A stretch of DNA of 64,000 bases from CAYWWM01 sp965198025 (GTDB lineage: Bacteria; Acidobacteriota; Terriglobia; 2-12-FULL-54-10), in contig OZ240237.1 in assembly GCA_965198025.1 (NCBI GenBank), forward strand, positions 2,356,001 to 2,420,000, written 5' to 3'. The notes below the pieces were generated by a model that worked only from the letters and a program-made list of their open reading frames with translations, did no database searches and had not been told where the DNA came from. Below, one piece after another: positions 17,191 to 27,984 of the stretch (position 1 is its first letter; every line of letters starts with the position of its first letter). The position numbers were made by a program, and so were the translations under genes.

Positions 17191-18996
17191 TTAGTTGTCG
17201 GCGCTTTCCCGCGGATGCGGATTGATCGCAGTTCCCCCGGCAGGCTTCACCAGCACAAGAAATTCGTTCGAGATATAGCCCCGGGGACCCAGGTGGGAAA
17301 TATCGCCCGCGCCTCGAGCCAGATTCGATCCCCAGCCAAAATCCGGGTTCTCGACTGTTACGGCGTACGTCCCCATCCGCAGCAACTCGGCAGGAACTTG
17401 GGCTCGCAGTTCGAACCCGCTGATGAATTCGGTCTGCAGGCTTTGCCCGCCCAGCCGCACTAAGGAATAGGGAATGAAGCCCGTGCCGTTCACCGTTAAC
17501 GTGGCATCGCGGGCTCCTGCTACAAAGGCTTCGGGCGAGGCAAACCGAATGCGCGGGGACGGGAAAAAGTGGCTGCTTCCTTCCCAATCATTGGTTGGAA
17601 TCGGGTTTCGGAAGTCCGCGTGGTATTCGCCGTCCAGCACCCGCCCCCGGCTGATCACCCGGTGAATTTTCCTCGTGTTGCGGATGTCCTCCAGCGGATT
17701 CGCGTCGAGCACGACCACGTCACCCGCCTTGCCCGCCTCAATCGTCCCCAAGCGGTCCTCCATACGCAACAACTCGGCGGGGTGGATCGTTGCAGCCTGC
17801 AACGCCTGGAGCGGACTGGCGCCCGCATCCACGATCAGCTCCATCTCCTGGTGCAGGGACAGCCCCGGCGTCGTCATGCTGGCCGAGTCGGTTCCCGCGT
17901 AGAGTTTGCCCCCGGAGTCCACGAACGCCTTGATCAGGCGCTGCGCGTTCGTGTATCCCTGGTGGAACAAATCGCGCTCGAACTGGGAAAGATCGCTCCA
18001 GTGCCAGAGTCCAATCTCTTGATATTCTTTCAGGTTTGCCAGCCGCCAGTTCAGCGGCACGTACCGCAACCGCCAGTCGTTCAGCAGGAGATCAAAATCC
18101 TCGTACGGAAAACCCTTCTCGCGCAGAGCCCGATCCCCGCCCCAGGACATCCGCATCGTCGGATTCAGATACAGGCCGCTTTCGACCATCAGTGCTACGA
18201 TCGCCGGCAGCTCATTCAGGTCCATGAAGGATTCCGCGGGAAGATTCAGTCCTTTGCGAACCTTCTGCATGGCTTCGTCTCGCGCCCGCTCATCCAGGAT
18301 CGCATTGGCCACGGCTCCGTTGTGCTCAATCCCGTGGGCGCCCACATCGGCTGCCAGCCGCACATCAGGAAAATGGCCGATCACCGGAATATTGGCCCTG
18401 TCCGCTTCCCGCACCACGGCCCGTAGCACTGCGATGCTGAGCCCGTCATACACCTTGACGGCCTTCACGTCTTCTGACACATACCGCCGCACGGCGGCGA
18501 TCGCGTCTTCCGGGTCGTCCAGGATGTGCACGTATCCGCGCTGGTAGTAGTTTTCGTCCTGCAGCCCTTCCAGATTCATAGTGCTGTAGAAGAGGCGCGG
18601 ACCGGGAATGACACCCCGATCGATCCCATCCTTCTGGGCCTTGACCCATTCGTGCGGCGTGCCCAGATCCACCACTGTCGTCACGCCGTGGTTCATGTAT
18701 AACTCCGCCGACCAGTCCCGGTAGTGCACGTGCAAATCGATCAAGCCCGGGACGATGAACTTCTCGCGCGCGTCGATCACCGTTCCGCTCTGCGCCGACT
18801 GTGCTGCTCCAGCGGAAACGGAGACGATGCGGTCCCCTGCAACGACCACCTCGACATCCTGTGTGAGGCTGCCGTCACGAACGTCCACCAGAGTCCCGCC
18901 ACGAATCACCACCGGCTCCTGGGCAGGCAGCGCGCCGCTCCACAGGCTTACCCCCAGCAGCAGAAGTCCGCATTCTCGAATTCTTTTCATTAGCAT
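17191..18996 (-). CDS. Secreted amidohydrolase with a C-terminal IPT/TIG-like domain
   Basis: 601 residues: a signal peptide (1-26), then an imidazolonepropionase/prolidase-type amidohydrolase. Metal ligands can be seen in GLIDLHVHY (His 89, His 91), VKVYDGL (likely carboxylated Lys), VIGHFPD and GIEHNG (His), and YAGTDSA (Asp). After the barrel, residues of about 490-590 form an extra beta domain with LTVNGTGFIPYSLVRLGG and TYAVTVENP, the pattern of an IPT/TIG immunoglobulin-like fold. Substrate unknown. Peptides with proline or cyclic amides are typical for relatives. Its start lies 70 bases downstream of the cytochrome/propeller gene on the same strand, so the two are probably co-transcribed. 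The frame is open upstream into that gene, but the signal peptide fixes the start at 18996 (or 18990). Confidence 0.85.
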   Translation of the reverse strand: MLMKRIRECGLLLLGVSLWSGALPAQEPVVIRGGTLVDVRDGSLTQDVEVVVAGDRIVSVSAGAAQSAQSGTVIDAREKFIVPGLIDLHVHYRDWSAELYMNHGVTTVVDLGTPHEWVKAQKDGIDRGVIPGPRLFYSTMNLEGLQDENYYQRGYVHILDDPEDAIAAVRRYVSEDVKAVKVYDGLSIAVLRAVVREADRANIPVIGHFPDVRLAADVGAHGIEHNGAVANAILDERARDEAMQKVRKGLNLPAESFMDLNELPAIVALMVESGLYLNPTMRMSWGGDRALREKGFPYEDFDLLLNDWRLRYVPLNWRLANLKEYQEIGLWHWSDLSQFERDLFHQGYTNAQRLIKAFVDSGGKLYAGTDSASMTTPGLSLHQEMELIVDAGASPLQALQAATIHPAELLRMEDRLGTIEAGKAGDVVVLDANPLEDIRNTRKIHRVISRGRVLDGEYHADFRNPIPTNDWEGSSHFFPSPRIRFASPEAFVAGARDATLTVNGTGFIPYSLVRLGGQSLQTEFISGFELRAQVPAELLRMGTYAVTVENPDFGWGSNLARGAGDISHLGPRGYISNEFLVLVKPAGGTAINPHPRESADN

Positions 18997-19066
18997 CGCT
19001 GCACCGAATATCCTCACGGCAGTTGCAATTGGAAACAGCTCTTCCGTCTCGCCTGGAGTGCCCCGG

Positions 19067-20728
19067 CTAATCCAAAGGTTCCACTCTCGCGATTCTGGCC
19101 AGGTGGTTCTCTCCCAGCCAGACGGTAACCGGGTTCGTAGAGTTGTCCACGTCGACCCTTTGCACCTGCATATAGATTTTCGAAGACACCGGATACGTGG
19201 TGACTTCGCCGGTAGCCGGGTTGAGCCGAAACAGATTGTCCGTGAACTCACCGGACGCCCAAACCTCGCCGTTCTTATCGACCACGACGTCATAGGGACC
19301 CGACCATGGCGTCGGCGGAATATCCCATTCTTCGAGCTGTTTCGTCCTGGTGTCGAACATACCGATCTTCCCGACGTAGTATTCCGCGAACCAGAAACGA
19401 TCTTGGCTGTCGATATCGCCGCGGCGGGAGCCGGAGTCCGGCGTGGGAGTCGGATAGAGATTCCATTCGCCCGTTTCTCCGTTCAGCTCCCCGACCGTAC
19501 CAAGCTGCAAACTGGCCCCGTACAGATTGCCCTGGGAGTCCGCTTCGATGCCATAAAAGCGCATCGGCCGCGCCTCCGGGTAGGGGAACTCTTTGATCTG
19601 GCCCGTCTTCGGGTCCAGACGGTGCATGGTGTAATTCCCCTGATCCTTACTCCACACGATTCCGTTCGGTGAGATCGCCACCATGCCTCCCGGCATATCA
19701 CCCCAAACGGTAAAGTCTTCCGTGCTCTTGTTGAATCGCAGCATCCCCAGACTGGACCCGACAATCGGATTCCCCTCCGGATCGAACTTGATGTCGAACG
19801 TGTTGCCGGGCCCTCGGCCAGGGCCTGAAGGGTCAGGAATCCGCCACTCTTCGATCTCCCCGGTTCGCGGATCGAGCCTCCCGAGGTAGGGGTTTCCCAC
19901 GTCGGTATACCAGACCATTCCGTCCGGAGCCACCGCTGCATCGTGCGGCTGGGCCTCCCGCCGCGGCAGGTCGTATTCGGTGATGATCACTCTCGTGGAT
20001 CGCCCCGTTACGCGAGGCATTGTCTTGAGCTCGAACGGCCAAGTGCCGTCGGGGCGCGCGCTCAGGTTGATCGAGCTGAGGAATTCCGACAATTCCTTCA
20101 TCTGAGGCCGTTCGGGCTGCCGCGTGGGTCGCATCACAGGGATGCGCAAGTCATCCGCGGGCTCGTAGATGGCCGCCTCGGCATACTGCCACATCCGGTC
20201 CATCAGAATCGGGGGCCACTCCGCCGCCGTGTACCGGCTCTTCATGACCACGGAAAGCGAATGGCAGCCAATGCAATTGTTCCCGTACTTGTAGTCATCC
20301 ATGAGCCGCTTTTTGATTTCCGGGTTGCTGAGGAACCAGTCCGCATTGGTCATTTGAGAAGCCAGGTCATTGGTCGGCCTCAACGTAAGGTTGCGATCAG
20401 CCGTTTTGCCGTTTTCGATCGCCACCACGCCCGGGTCATCCAGGTCGTACCCGGTGGCGCGTGCATGCAAGCGGTAGTTTCCCGGCTCGAGGCGTTCACC
20501 TGGAAACGAATATTCGCCTTCACGATCGCTCACCACGGATACCGTGATGTGGCTCCCCTCTTTCCGGGCGCTCACCAGGACCCCCTCCATCTGCCCTTCC
20601 TGCTGCGATTGCACCACGCCCCGCAAAGTCGGAGGATCCGGCGCGTAGAGGCTGACGCCGCCAAGGACGACCGCCAGAATGCCGGCAACACAGATGACCA
20701 TCTGGATGGGGCTCAATCTGCTCTTCAT
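19067..20728 (-). CDS. Exported cytochrome c / beta-propeller protein (streptogramin lyase-like)
   Basis: 553 residues. A signal anchor (about 5-28) is followed by a carboxypeptidase-regulatory-like beta domain (about 33-118), a cytochrome c-type segment with the heme site CIGCH (Cys 152, Cys 155, His 156), and a seven-bladed-type propeller (about 240-550). The propeller has repeated blades of the pattern DPKTGxIxEFPxP and VAPDGxVWYTD. The propeller is of the virginiamycin B lyase/COG4257 type, but here it is fused to a heme domain, so a redox or sensing role on the cell surface is more likely than antibiotic cleavage. AGGAGG precedes ATG 20728. A second protein of the same plan is at 54426. 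Confidence 0.82.
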   Translation of the reverse strand: MKSRLSPIQMVICVAGILAVVLGGVSLYAPDPPTLRGVVQSQQEGQMEGVLVSARKEGSHITVSVVSDREGEYSFPGERLEPGNYRLHARATGYDLDDPGVVAIENGKTADRNLTLRPTNDLASQMTNADWFLSNPEIKKRLMDDYKYGNNCIGCHSLSVVMKSRYTAAEWPPILMDRMWQYAEAAIYEPADDLRIPVMRPTRQPERPQMKELSEFLSSINLSARPDGTWPFELKTMPRVTGRSTRVIITEYDLPRREAQPHDAAVAPDGMVWYTDVGNPYLGRLDPRTGEIEEWRIPDPSGPGRGPGNTFDIKFDPEGNPIVGSSLGMLRFNKSTEDFTVWGDMPGGMVAISPNGIVWSKDQGNYTMHRLDPKTGQIKEFPYPEARPMRFYGIEADSQGNLYGASLQLGTVGELNGETGEWNLYPTPTPDSGSRRGDIDSQDRFWFAEYYVGKIGMFDTRTKQLEEWDIPPTPWSGPYDVVVDKNGEVWASGEFTDNLFRLNPATGEVTTYPVSSKIYMQVQRVDVDNSTNPVTVWLGENHLARIARVEPLD

Positions 20729-20940
20729 GGTGAAATCCTCCCAGGAGCCTGAGTTGGTGTCGCCAAACGTGCCGGTCTCAACAGCGGTCGGTTCCGGAGC
20801 CGCCGGTTCTCCGTGGCGCTTATGCTAACCGTTTTGGGAAGTTCTGGCAAGACTTATAAAAAACCCGGGCGCCTCTGCATGGGATCATGTAGTGGCCCCC
20901 GGGCTGGTTCTTGCTGAAAAGGCTTCCGCAGTGATCCAGC

Positions 20941-23900
20941 TTAGAACTCGAACCGCAGTCCGAACTGGATCTCTCTCGGCCTCGTTACCGTTTCTCCCGG
21001 CAGAATCGTGCCGGCCGACGGCTCATAGTCCAATCCGTCAAAGGGAATAATCTCAGGAAGGCCAAGATTGTTCCGATTGAGAATGTTGAAGAACTCCGCG
21101 CGGAACTGGACGTTGGTGCTTTCACTCAGCGTGAAGGTCTTGTGCACGGAGAAGTCGAAGTTGATCCGTCCCGGCCCGAGGAGGGTGTTTCTACCCACGT
21201 CCCCATAGACTCCCAGGGGGAAGGGCTTGAAGGCGCAGGGATCATGCCACCGGGAAGTCTTGCTCCAGGAATCTACGGAGCGTCCGACCGGGCCGCCCTC
21301 GATGCCTTCGCAGCCCGCGCTCGTGCCCTGCGTGGGATTTTGAGAGAATCCCGGAATCAGATGGGGGCGGTCCGCCCGGCCGCCATCCCCATTCCCGTCG
21401 GTGTCCGATCCTGTTTTGACAGTATAGGGCGACCCCGACGAGATCGTCGTGATCCCGGCAATCTCCCAACCGCCGAACAATGCCCCCGCCGCACCTTCCC
21501 CTTGGAACGGGAGCGGATAGGTGTAATTGATGCCAAAGTTGTTGACGGCATCAAAGCTCGCCCGGGCATAATCCCGGTTTGCATCGACTGGATCGAGCGA
21601 ATTCTGCGGTTCCCGCCGGAAATCTCCCGTAGACACCGTGGAGGCGTTGTCCATCGCCCGGGACCAGGTATAGAGGAACTGGAACTGCCCTCCGGCGGTG
21701 GTGCGTCGCGTGAACTTGGCCTGCATGGCGTTGTAGAGGGACTGGCCGACCCATTCAATCGTACGCAGCTGCTGAAAATTGGGATTCCGGAGAGATCTGG
21801 AAACCTCGGGGCACAAGGGATTCGCCCCGCCCGGAAAATTCCTGTGGCCAAAGCACCTCTGGCCGTCGGGCGTTCGCCCCGGGATCGGGGTGTTTAGTTC
21901 GTTGAACTTCGGCAGGTTGTGGGACTTGGCTCCGATATACCCGATTTCGATCACGTTACTCTCGCTCAACTGCTGCTGAAGCGTGATGTTCCAATGGTAT
22001 TTTGTGGCCATCTGTATCGACGTAGAGACACCATTCACTGAAACCCGGATGCCCCCCTCAGTCAGATCATCCTGCGTGAATGACGGACCGCTGTTTCGCG
22101 CCAGGTTGTAATAGGGAGGATATTTTCCGACATTCACGGCATACAGGTGAGGCAGCACCTGGTCATGGAAAATGCCGGCTCCGCCCCGCAGCACCGTCGT
22201 TGCGTTGTCATTCAACTGCAAGGCAAACCCGAACCGGGGTTGGAAATTCTTCTTCGAAGCGTCAAAGTAGCTGTCAATCTCCGGCTCCAGAGTAAACTCC
22301 GGATCTGAAACATTCACCAGGCGCGCTGCCAGATTGTTCGCTTCCTTTGCATTGGTGACCGTTTCCCATCGCAAGCCCAGATTCAAGGTCAGCCGCTGAG
22401 AAACCTGGTAATCATCCTGCACGTAGGCGGCAAGGAACCACTGCCGGAAGCCCCGGTACGCGTGGCCCACCGAAAGCGGCTGTCGCGGATCGCTAGCCAG
22501 CACGGCGAAATCAAACCGGTTTGGGTCCGCTTGCAGGAACCGCGTAAAGTTCGGGAAACTGTACCGGCCGCGCAGGGACGTGTTCACGGCGGCGTTGTCC
22601 CGCATCCGTTTCACGCTTCCGCCGAATTTCCAGGTATGGTTTCCTCGAACCACGCTTAGGTCATCCCCATACTCAAACAGATTGTAAAAATAAAATCGAG
22701 GGACCCCATTGCTTGTTCCCAGATTGCTGAGACCACGGCCTCCGATGGCTGCCACGGTCCCGGATACCGTGATCAGTCCCATGGGTAGGCCCGGCTTGAA
22801 GGAGTACTCCGGCCCCAGATCCGTGTCGGGCAGCTTATCCGAAACTTGCGCCGTGCGGTTGTAGGCCACACGGAAGGAGTTGAGCACCGTCGGAGAAATG
22901 ATGCTGTTCACTTGAGCGGTCACATACTGCCGTCGAGAATTCGGTATCGACGTAAAGCCAGGAATTGAATCCGGCCGCTTAACGATGTCGTCGTCAAAGA
23001 CATATCTTCCGAAGATGCTGTGGTTGTCATTGATCTGGTGATCGATCCGCCCCACGACATAATCCTGCCGGGTTGCGATCGACGGCGCCGTAATGAAGAA
23101 TCCCAACCCGTTGTTCAACAACGTGACGCTCTCCGGATCATTTGCCGTCGGGTAGAGATCCAGAAATGGTTTAATTCTGGGACTGACCTCTACTTGCGTT
23201 TTCGGCGTCCCGTCCGGGTTGCGGCCTAGAATCCCATTCCTGCCGTCAACCGAGGGCACGATCGGCACGTCCGGCGTGCCTCTCCTTACTCGCAAGGCCT
23301 CATAGGCTGCCATGAAGAAGGTCCGGTCCTGAACGATCGGCCCTCCGATCGAGCCACCGAATTGATTCTGCACAAACGGAGGTCTCGCTATGATATCTTC
23401 CGCGGGGTCGTCAAAAAACCCATACTCCGCCGCGTCGAACTCGTCGTTGCGGTGGAATTCAAACAGGCTTCCATGGAACTGATTCGTCCCGGACTTGGTC
23501 ACGGCCGAGACCACCGCGCCGGTCGCCCGCCCGTGCTCGGCGCTGAACGTGTTCGTGATCACCTGAAATTCCCGGATCGCGTCCACCCCCAGATTGTTGC
23601 CTGCGGCTCCTCCCGGCGTGCTGTTGCCGTGGCCGTTAATGTCCGTTCCATCCAGCAGGAAGCTGTTCGAGTAGCTGCGGCTCCCCGGCGACACTGAACT
23701 TGGTCCCCGTCGAGTTGCCCCCAAAGCCGCTCCCCGAGCCGCCGCCGTATTCGATGACACCGGCTTGCAGCAGCGCCAGTTGATCCCAGCTTCTCCCATT
23801 GAGCGGCATGCTCTCGATGGTTTGCTGGTTCACTAACGCGCCCAGGGCCGATGATCTCGTCTCGATCAGCGGGGCCTCCCCGGTGACCTCCACGGTCTGC

Positions 23901-24241
23901 GTCACTTCACCCACCCGCATCGTGATGTTCACTACAGCCGCTCTTCCGATCGTGAGCGTGAGCCCGCTGCGGATTTCGGTCTGAAATCCGGCCGCTTGTC
24001 CTTCGACTTCGTAACTGCCGGGATTCAGGTTCAGGGCCTGATACCGCCCTTGCGGCCCGGTCGTCAGCGTCCGGCTGATTCCCGTTTCTACGTTCCGCAC
24101 GGTAATGCTCGCCCCAGGAACCACCCCTCCTGTCTCATCCGACACAACGCCCGAAATGGAGCCCGTTGCTACCTGGGCCGCCGCAAGCTGCGCCCCCAGA
24201 ACAATTCCCAACAAAACACCCAACAAACTTCTCAATGCCAT
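20941..24241 (-). pseudogene. Oar-type TonB-dependent receptor broken by a +1 frameshift
   Basis: The N-terminal part (24241 to about 23690) has a signal peptide, a carboxypeptidase-regulatory-like domain (GSISGVVSDETGGVVPGA), and a plug start with ESMPLNGRSWDQLALLQAG. At 23683-23686 a run of four C (GGGG on the coding strand) puts the frame off by one. Removing one base joins SVAG to SRSYSNSFLLDGTDING without loss. The second part continues as a plug (VSAVTKSGTNQFHG) and a roughly 850-residue barrel ending in a C-terminal beta signal, FGLRFEF. The joined protein would be about 1,100 residues, like the intact copy at 50822. These receptors import large ligands across the outer membrane. Either a homopolymer sequencing error or a phase-off gene. 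Confidence 0.85.
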
Positions 24242-24375
24242 GCTATCCCTCCATTCAGGGGAAACCCCGTTTCTTCAATGATCCTTACCTAAGACTTGAC
24301 CCACCGAATCCGTTCACCCATCAGATCTGCTCTACGCCACACCCACTTGGCGCCACCCCAATAACACACCGAGTA

Positions 24376-24404
24376 GCAATATAACGCACTGGATGGTCTG
24401 TCAA
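24376..24404 (-). promoter_or_regulatory. Likely promoter of the 24.2 kb TonB receptor
   Basis: On the minus strand TTGACA (24404-24399) is followed after 17 bases by TATTGC (24381-24376). TATATT two bases nearer gives a 15-base spacer. It lies about 135 bases before the receptor start. The rest of 24242-24557 is otherwise empty. Confidence 0.5.
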
Positions 24405-24557
24405 GATAAAACGGTGTCTGCGGCGGAGTAACCAAGCGGGGAACCGGCACCCGTGGGTACACTGCGAAAACGGCGGTACCAGAAGAGTATTTCGATCCAG
24501 CCCAGGGCTGCCCGACAGTGCTTGTTGTGGGCCGTGAAAGGCCGTGAAAGGAAAGAT

Positions 24558-24631
24558 TGGCTGGGGCGCTAGGATTCGAACCTAGGTACCAGGCTCCAAA
24601 GGCCTGTGTCCTACCGCTGGACGACGCCCCA
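24558..24631 (-). tRNA. tRNA-Gln (anticodon TTG)
   Basis: Full cloverleaf on the minus strand. The acceptor is TGGGGCG/CGCCCCA. The D arm is GTCC/GGAC. The anticodon stem CAGGC/GCCTG surrounds CTTTGGA (anticodon TTG). The T arm is CTAGG/CCTAG around TTCGAAT. The discriminator is G and CCA is encoded. The U-starting acceptor pair is typical of tRNA-Gln. It sits 13 bases downstream of ispE on the same strand. Confidence 0.96.
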
Positions 24632-24644
24632 GTTCATAGGAAGG

Positions 24645-25562
24645 CTACGCGGCCGGCCGCGCTTGGCATTCCCGGCGCGACACCGTTCGAGCCAGGAACA
24701 CCTCCCCCGAGGGTTTCGCGCGCCCTCGCAATTGCTGTGCGGCGCGGCGCGCTTGGGAAGCGTCCCGGAACAGACCGTACACTGCCGACCCACTCCCCGA
24801 CAACGAAGCCGTTTCGGCGCCCGCCCGCCGCAGCATCCTCTTCACCTGCGCCAGCACTGGAAACTTCCGGAACACCGGCGTCTCGAAATCGTTGTCGAGC
24901 TCCCGAAACGACTCGCCGCGCGCGGATTCCGTGCTTTCGTTCACCGCGCTGCAGAACATTTCTATCCTAGGGCCAGCCCTCTGGGGAGTCAACTGGGCCC
25001 GCCGGAGACTCCGGTAGGCTTCCGCCGTATTCATGCCCTCGCCGGGGAAGAATAGAACGCAATGGCGGCGCGCCTCCTCCGGCAAAGGGTACACTTCCTC
25101 TCCACGGCCCAGCCCGAGCGCCCTGCCCCCGTAGAGAAAGAACGGAACATCGGAACCAAGCTTCACCGCGAGGCGAAGCAGGCGCTCTCTCGGCAACGCC
25201 CGTCCGGCCAGCATCGCGACAGCCCTCAGAACAACGGCAGCATCGCTGCTCGCTCCTCCCAGCCCGCTGCCGGGAGGGATTCGTTTATCGAGCAGAATCT
25301 CGACCCGGGCCCGGAGCTTCAGTTCCGCCAGCAAGCTTTCGGCGGCCAGGACGGCAAGATTGCTCCTGCCTGTGGGAACCTCAAAACCCCTGATCTCCAG
25401 CCGTACCTCTTGGCGGCCCGGAGTCAGGCGAACCCCTAGCCGGTCCGCCAGCGAAATGGTCTGATAGACAGTCCGCAGCTCGTGGTAACCGTCCTGCCTA
25501 CGCCCCAGCACTGCCAGTCCCAGGTTGATTTTTCCGTAGGCTTTGAGCGCAATCTGTTTCAC
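24645..25562 (-). CDS. ispE: 4-diphosphocytidyl-2-C-methyl-D-erythritol kinase
   Basis: 305 residues of the GHMP kinase family. The N-terminal AYGKINLGLAVLGRRQDGYHEL binds substrate. The ATP loop PPGSGLGGASSDAA is at 96-109. The C-terminal SLSGSGSAVYGLF is the third GHMP motif. It phosphorylates CDP-methylerythritol in the non-mevalonate isoprenoid pathway. It lies downstream of the TPR gene on the same strand (200 bases apart). That gap contains several short GAACCGA-type direct repeats (about 25707-25735) but no gene. Confidence 0.95.
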   Translation of the reverse strand: MKQIALKAYGKINLGLAVLGRRQDGYHELRTVYQTISLADRLGVRLTPGRQEVRLEIRGFEVPTGRSNLAVLAAESLLAELKLRARVEILLDKRIPPGSGLGGASSDAAVVLRAVAMLAGRALPRERLLRLAVKLGSDVPFFLYGGRALGLGRGEEVYPLPEEARRHCVLFFPGEGMNTAEAYRSLRRAQLTPQRAGPRIEMFCSAVNESTESARGESFRELDNDFETPVFRKFPVLAQVKRMLRRAGAETASLSGSGSAVYGLFRDASQARRAAQQLRGRAKPSGEVFLARTVSRRECQARPAA

Positions 25563-25762
25563 GGTGGGGATAGGTGACCGGAGCCCGGACAGCCTGTCCA
25601 GCCCGTTCGGCGCGGTCTCTCACGCTTGCCAAATGAACTGGACTTCCTGAATCCAAATCGTCGCGAACGGCATGCGGCCGGGCGGGAACGAGACCCGTTT
25701 TTGTCTGACGAAGGAACCGAGAGAACCGAACGAACCGAAAAAAAGGAAATCCAGGACTCCAG

Positions 25763-27820
25763 CTATGGCTCGCTGCCGGAGTCTCTGAGCTTTTGCTCGA
25801 TCTTGTCGGCTTCATCGGCCTCGAACTCGCTGGGCGGCAGGAGATGCCACTGCTCCAGAGCCTTCCGCCACTGCTCCTGCGCCTCTGGAACCCGTCCGGT
25901 CTTGTGGTAAAGGTCTCCCAGGTGATCCAAAATCGTTGAATCCGTGGGAACCCGCTCGACCGATTTGAGCAGATATTCCTCGGCTAGATCGAGCTGATTC
26001 AGCTTGTAATACGCCCAGCCGAGGCTGTCAAGGTATGCCCCGTTGTTTGGCTCCATCTCAAGGGCTTTTTGAATCAACTCGACCGATTCGTCCAGTCGGA
26101 TTCCGCGGTCCGCGAACATGTAGCCGAGGTAGTTCAGCGTGTTGGCGCTTTGCGGGTTCAGGTCCAGCGCCTGCCGGAACGCTTCCTCGGCTTTCGGCAC
26201 GTCGTCCTGTCGCTCCCACGCCGACCCGTACAGAAAATGGATATAGGACTTCTGGAGGTCGGATTGCGGGTAGCTCTCCGCCTTTTCGAGCGCCTCCATA
26301 GCACGCCCGTAATCACTTCCGCTCAGGGCCACTTGCGCCACACCCATCCAGATGTTGCGGTCCTCGTCTGTGTTGTTGAGCAGAGGCGTCAGCAGGTTTA
26401 CGCCCGCCTCCACATCCCCCGTGGAGGCCAGCAGCGAGGCCCGCGTCATCAGCAACTCCTGACTATCCGGAAACTTACGCACAGCCTCTTCCGACTGTTC
26501 GAGCGCTTTGTCGTAGTCGCGCATCTCCTGGTAGAGCTCGATCAGCCGTGCCTCACCCCGGACGGCTCCGTCCCCTCCCAACGCGACTATCTCTTGATAA
26601 GCTTCTTCTGCCTCCGCATGCTCTCCTTGCTCGCTTTGGAGCGTTCCCAGCTTCTCGAGAAAAATGCTCCGGTTGAATCGTTCTTGGGGAGTATAGGTCG
26701 AGGGATCACTCTTCGCCATCGAATCCAACATTCTCTCGATCTGCCGTGTGGCTTCTCCTGAATTCCCTTCCTCCTCCGCAAGAAGGACCTGGTTGTATTG
26801 CAACTGCAGGTTGTCGGGCGCAAGGTCCAGGGCCCGGGCCAACGCCTCCCGCGCCTGCCCGAAGTTGCGCTGGAACCGGTGGATCTGGCTGATCCGCAGA
26901 TGCGTTTCCGGGTCGCCGGAATTCACCGTTGCCAGCGCCTGGTATTGTTCAAGCGCCTGTTCGTACTGCTGGCTGTCGAGCAGGCTCTCCGCATATTCCT
27001 TCCGGATGGCCGTATTGTCTGGATCGCGTTCGAGCACGCGACGGTAGACGTCCGCCGCCGCCTGATAATTGTGAAGTTGTTGGTAGGCGTGTCCCAGTGA
27101 AGCCAGTACTTGCAGGCTCGCGTTTTCCCCTGCAATGCTTTCCAGCAGGTCCACTGCAGCCGTGTACTGCCCTAGCTCTACATACAGCAGGGCCAGTTGC
27201 GTGGTTGCGTTCGGTGAGTCCGGGTCGAGAGCCACAGCCCGTCGTAGAGTTTCCTCCGCCTTCGCAGTATCGTCGTTCATTCGATACAGCTGCGCCAACA
27301 CCAAATAGGACTGAACATCATCCGGATACTGCTCGACGAGCCCCTCAAACTGCTGGATAGCACGTTCTTCCAGGCCTTCCGGAGCCTGTCCCCGGCGGTC
27401 CTCTCCCAGCAGCCGCAAATAGAGCCTACCCAACAGCCGACGTGTCGTAGCGTCGTCCGGATTGCGGTTGACGGCCGCTTCGGCCTCATCCACCGCATTC
27501 CTCCAGCGCCCCGTCATCGCGTACAAGTCCGCGAGTTCCAGGCTTAGATAGGCGGAATTCGGATCGTGTCTTATTGCAATGTTGAACTCCTCAATCGCCC
27601 GAGACAGCAAATCCGGACGATTGAACAGTCTCCCGCGTTCCTTGTAGAGATGCCCCAATGTGAAGTGGTAATACGCCTGCGCCTTGTCTGGACCTCCTGC
27701 CGTTCCGCTGGAACCCCCGACAGCAGTCTGTTGCGCGGCGAACGCGGATGCCGGAACGGCGAGCGCTACGAGCAATCCCATCCACATCACTACGGTCTTC
27801 CCTTGTCTCAGGCCATTCAT
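25763..27820 (-). CDS. Exported tetratricopeptide-repeat protein
   Basis: 685 residues: a signal peptide (to about residue 29, cleavage after AFA), then at least 14 TPR units with the pattern W/L-G/A-Y-A-P visible throughout (for example YLSLELADLYAMTGRW, TQLALLYVELGQY, NYLGYMFADRGIRLDES, AYLDSLGWAYYKLNQLD). TPR arrays are protein-binding scaffolds; no enzymatic domain is present. Start: the ATG at 27820 has GAGG at good spacing. An ATG 12 bases upstream is also in frame. The protein probably acts in the periplasm in envelope assembly, by analogy only. It lies between purH and ispE on the same strand. Confidence 0.85.
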   Translation of the reverse strand: MNGLRQGKTVVMWMGLLVALAVPASAFAAQQTAVGGSSGTAGGPDKAQAYYHFTLGHLYKERGRLFNRPDLLSRAIEEFNIAIRHDPNSAYLSLELADLYAMTGRWRNAVDEAEAAVNRNPDDATTRRLLGRLYLRLLGEDRRGQAPEGLEERAIQQFEGLVEQYPDDVQSYLVLAQLYRMNDDTAKAEETLRRAVALDPDSPNATTQLALLYVELGQYTAAVDLLESIAGENASLQVLASLGHAYQQLHNYQAAADVYRRVLERDPDNTAIRKEYAESLLDSQQYEQALEQYQALATVNSGDPETHLRISQIHRFQRNFGQAREALARALDLAPDNLQLQYNQVLLAEEEGNSGEATRQIERMLDSMAKSDPSTYTPQERFNRSIFLEKLGTLQSEQGEHAEAEEAYQEIVALGGDGAVRGEARLIELYQEMRDYDKALEQSEEAVRKFPDSQELLMTRASLLASTGDVEAGVNLLTPLLNNTDEDRNIWMGVAQVALSGSDYGRAMEALEKAESYPQSDLQKSYIHFLYGSAWERQDDVPKAEEAFRQALDLNPQSANTLNYLGYMFADRGIRLDESVELIQKALEMEPNNGAYLDSLGWAYYKLNQLDLAEEYLLKSVERVPTDSTILDHLGDLYHKTGRVPEAQEQWRKALEQWHLLPPSEFEADEADKIEQKLRDSGSEP

Positions 27821-27984
27821 AGGCAACCTCATTGCGCGAGCGGCGGAATGCTCTTCCTAGTCCTGCGTCGCTATCCCAATTCCCGACAGTATATCCCAAA
27901 CCAGGCCCAAAACTTTAGAACAATTCCGCTTACTTCAAAGGAAATGTCAGCCCGGCGGCACGCCTTACGCAACCAGGACAGTCC

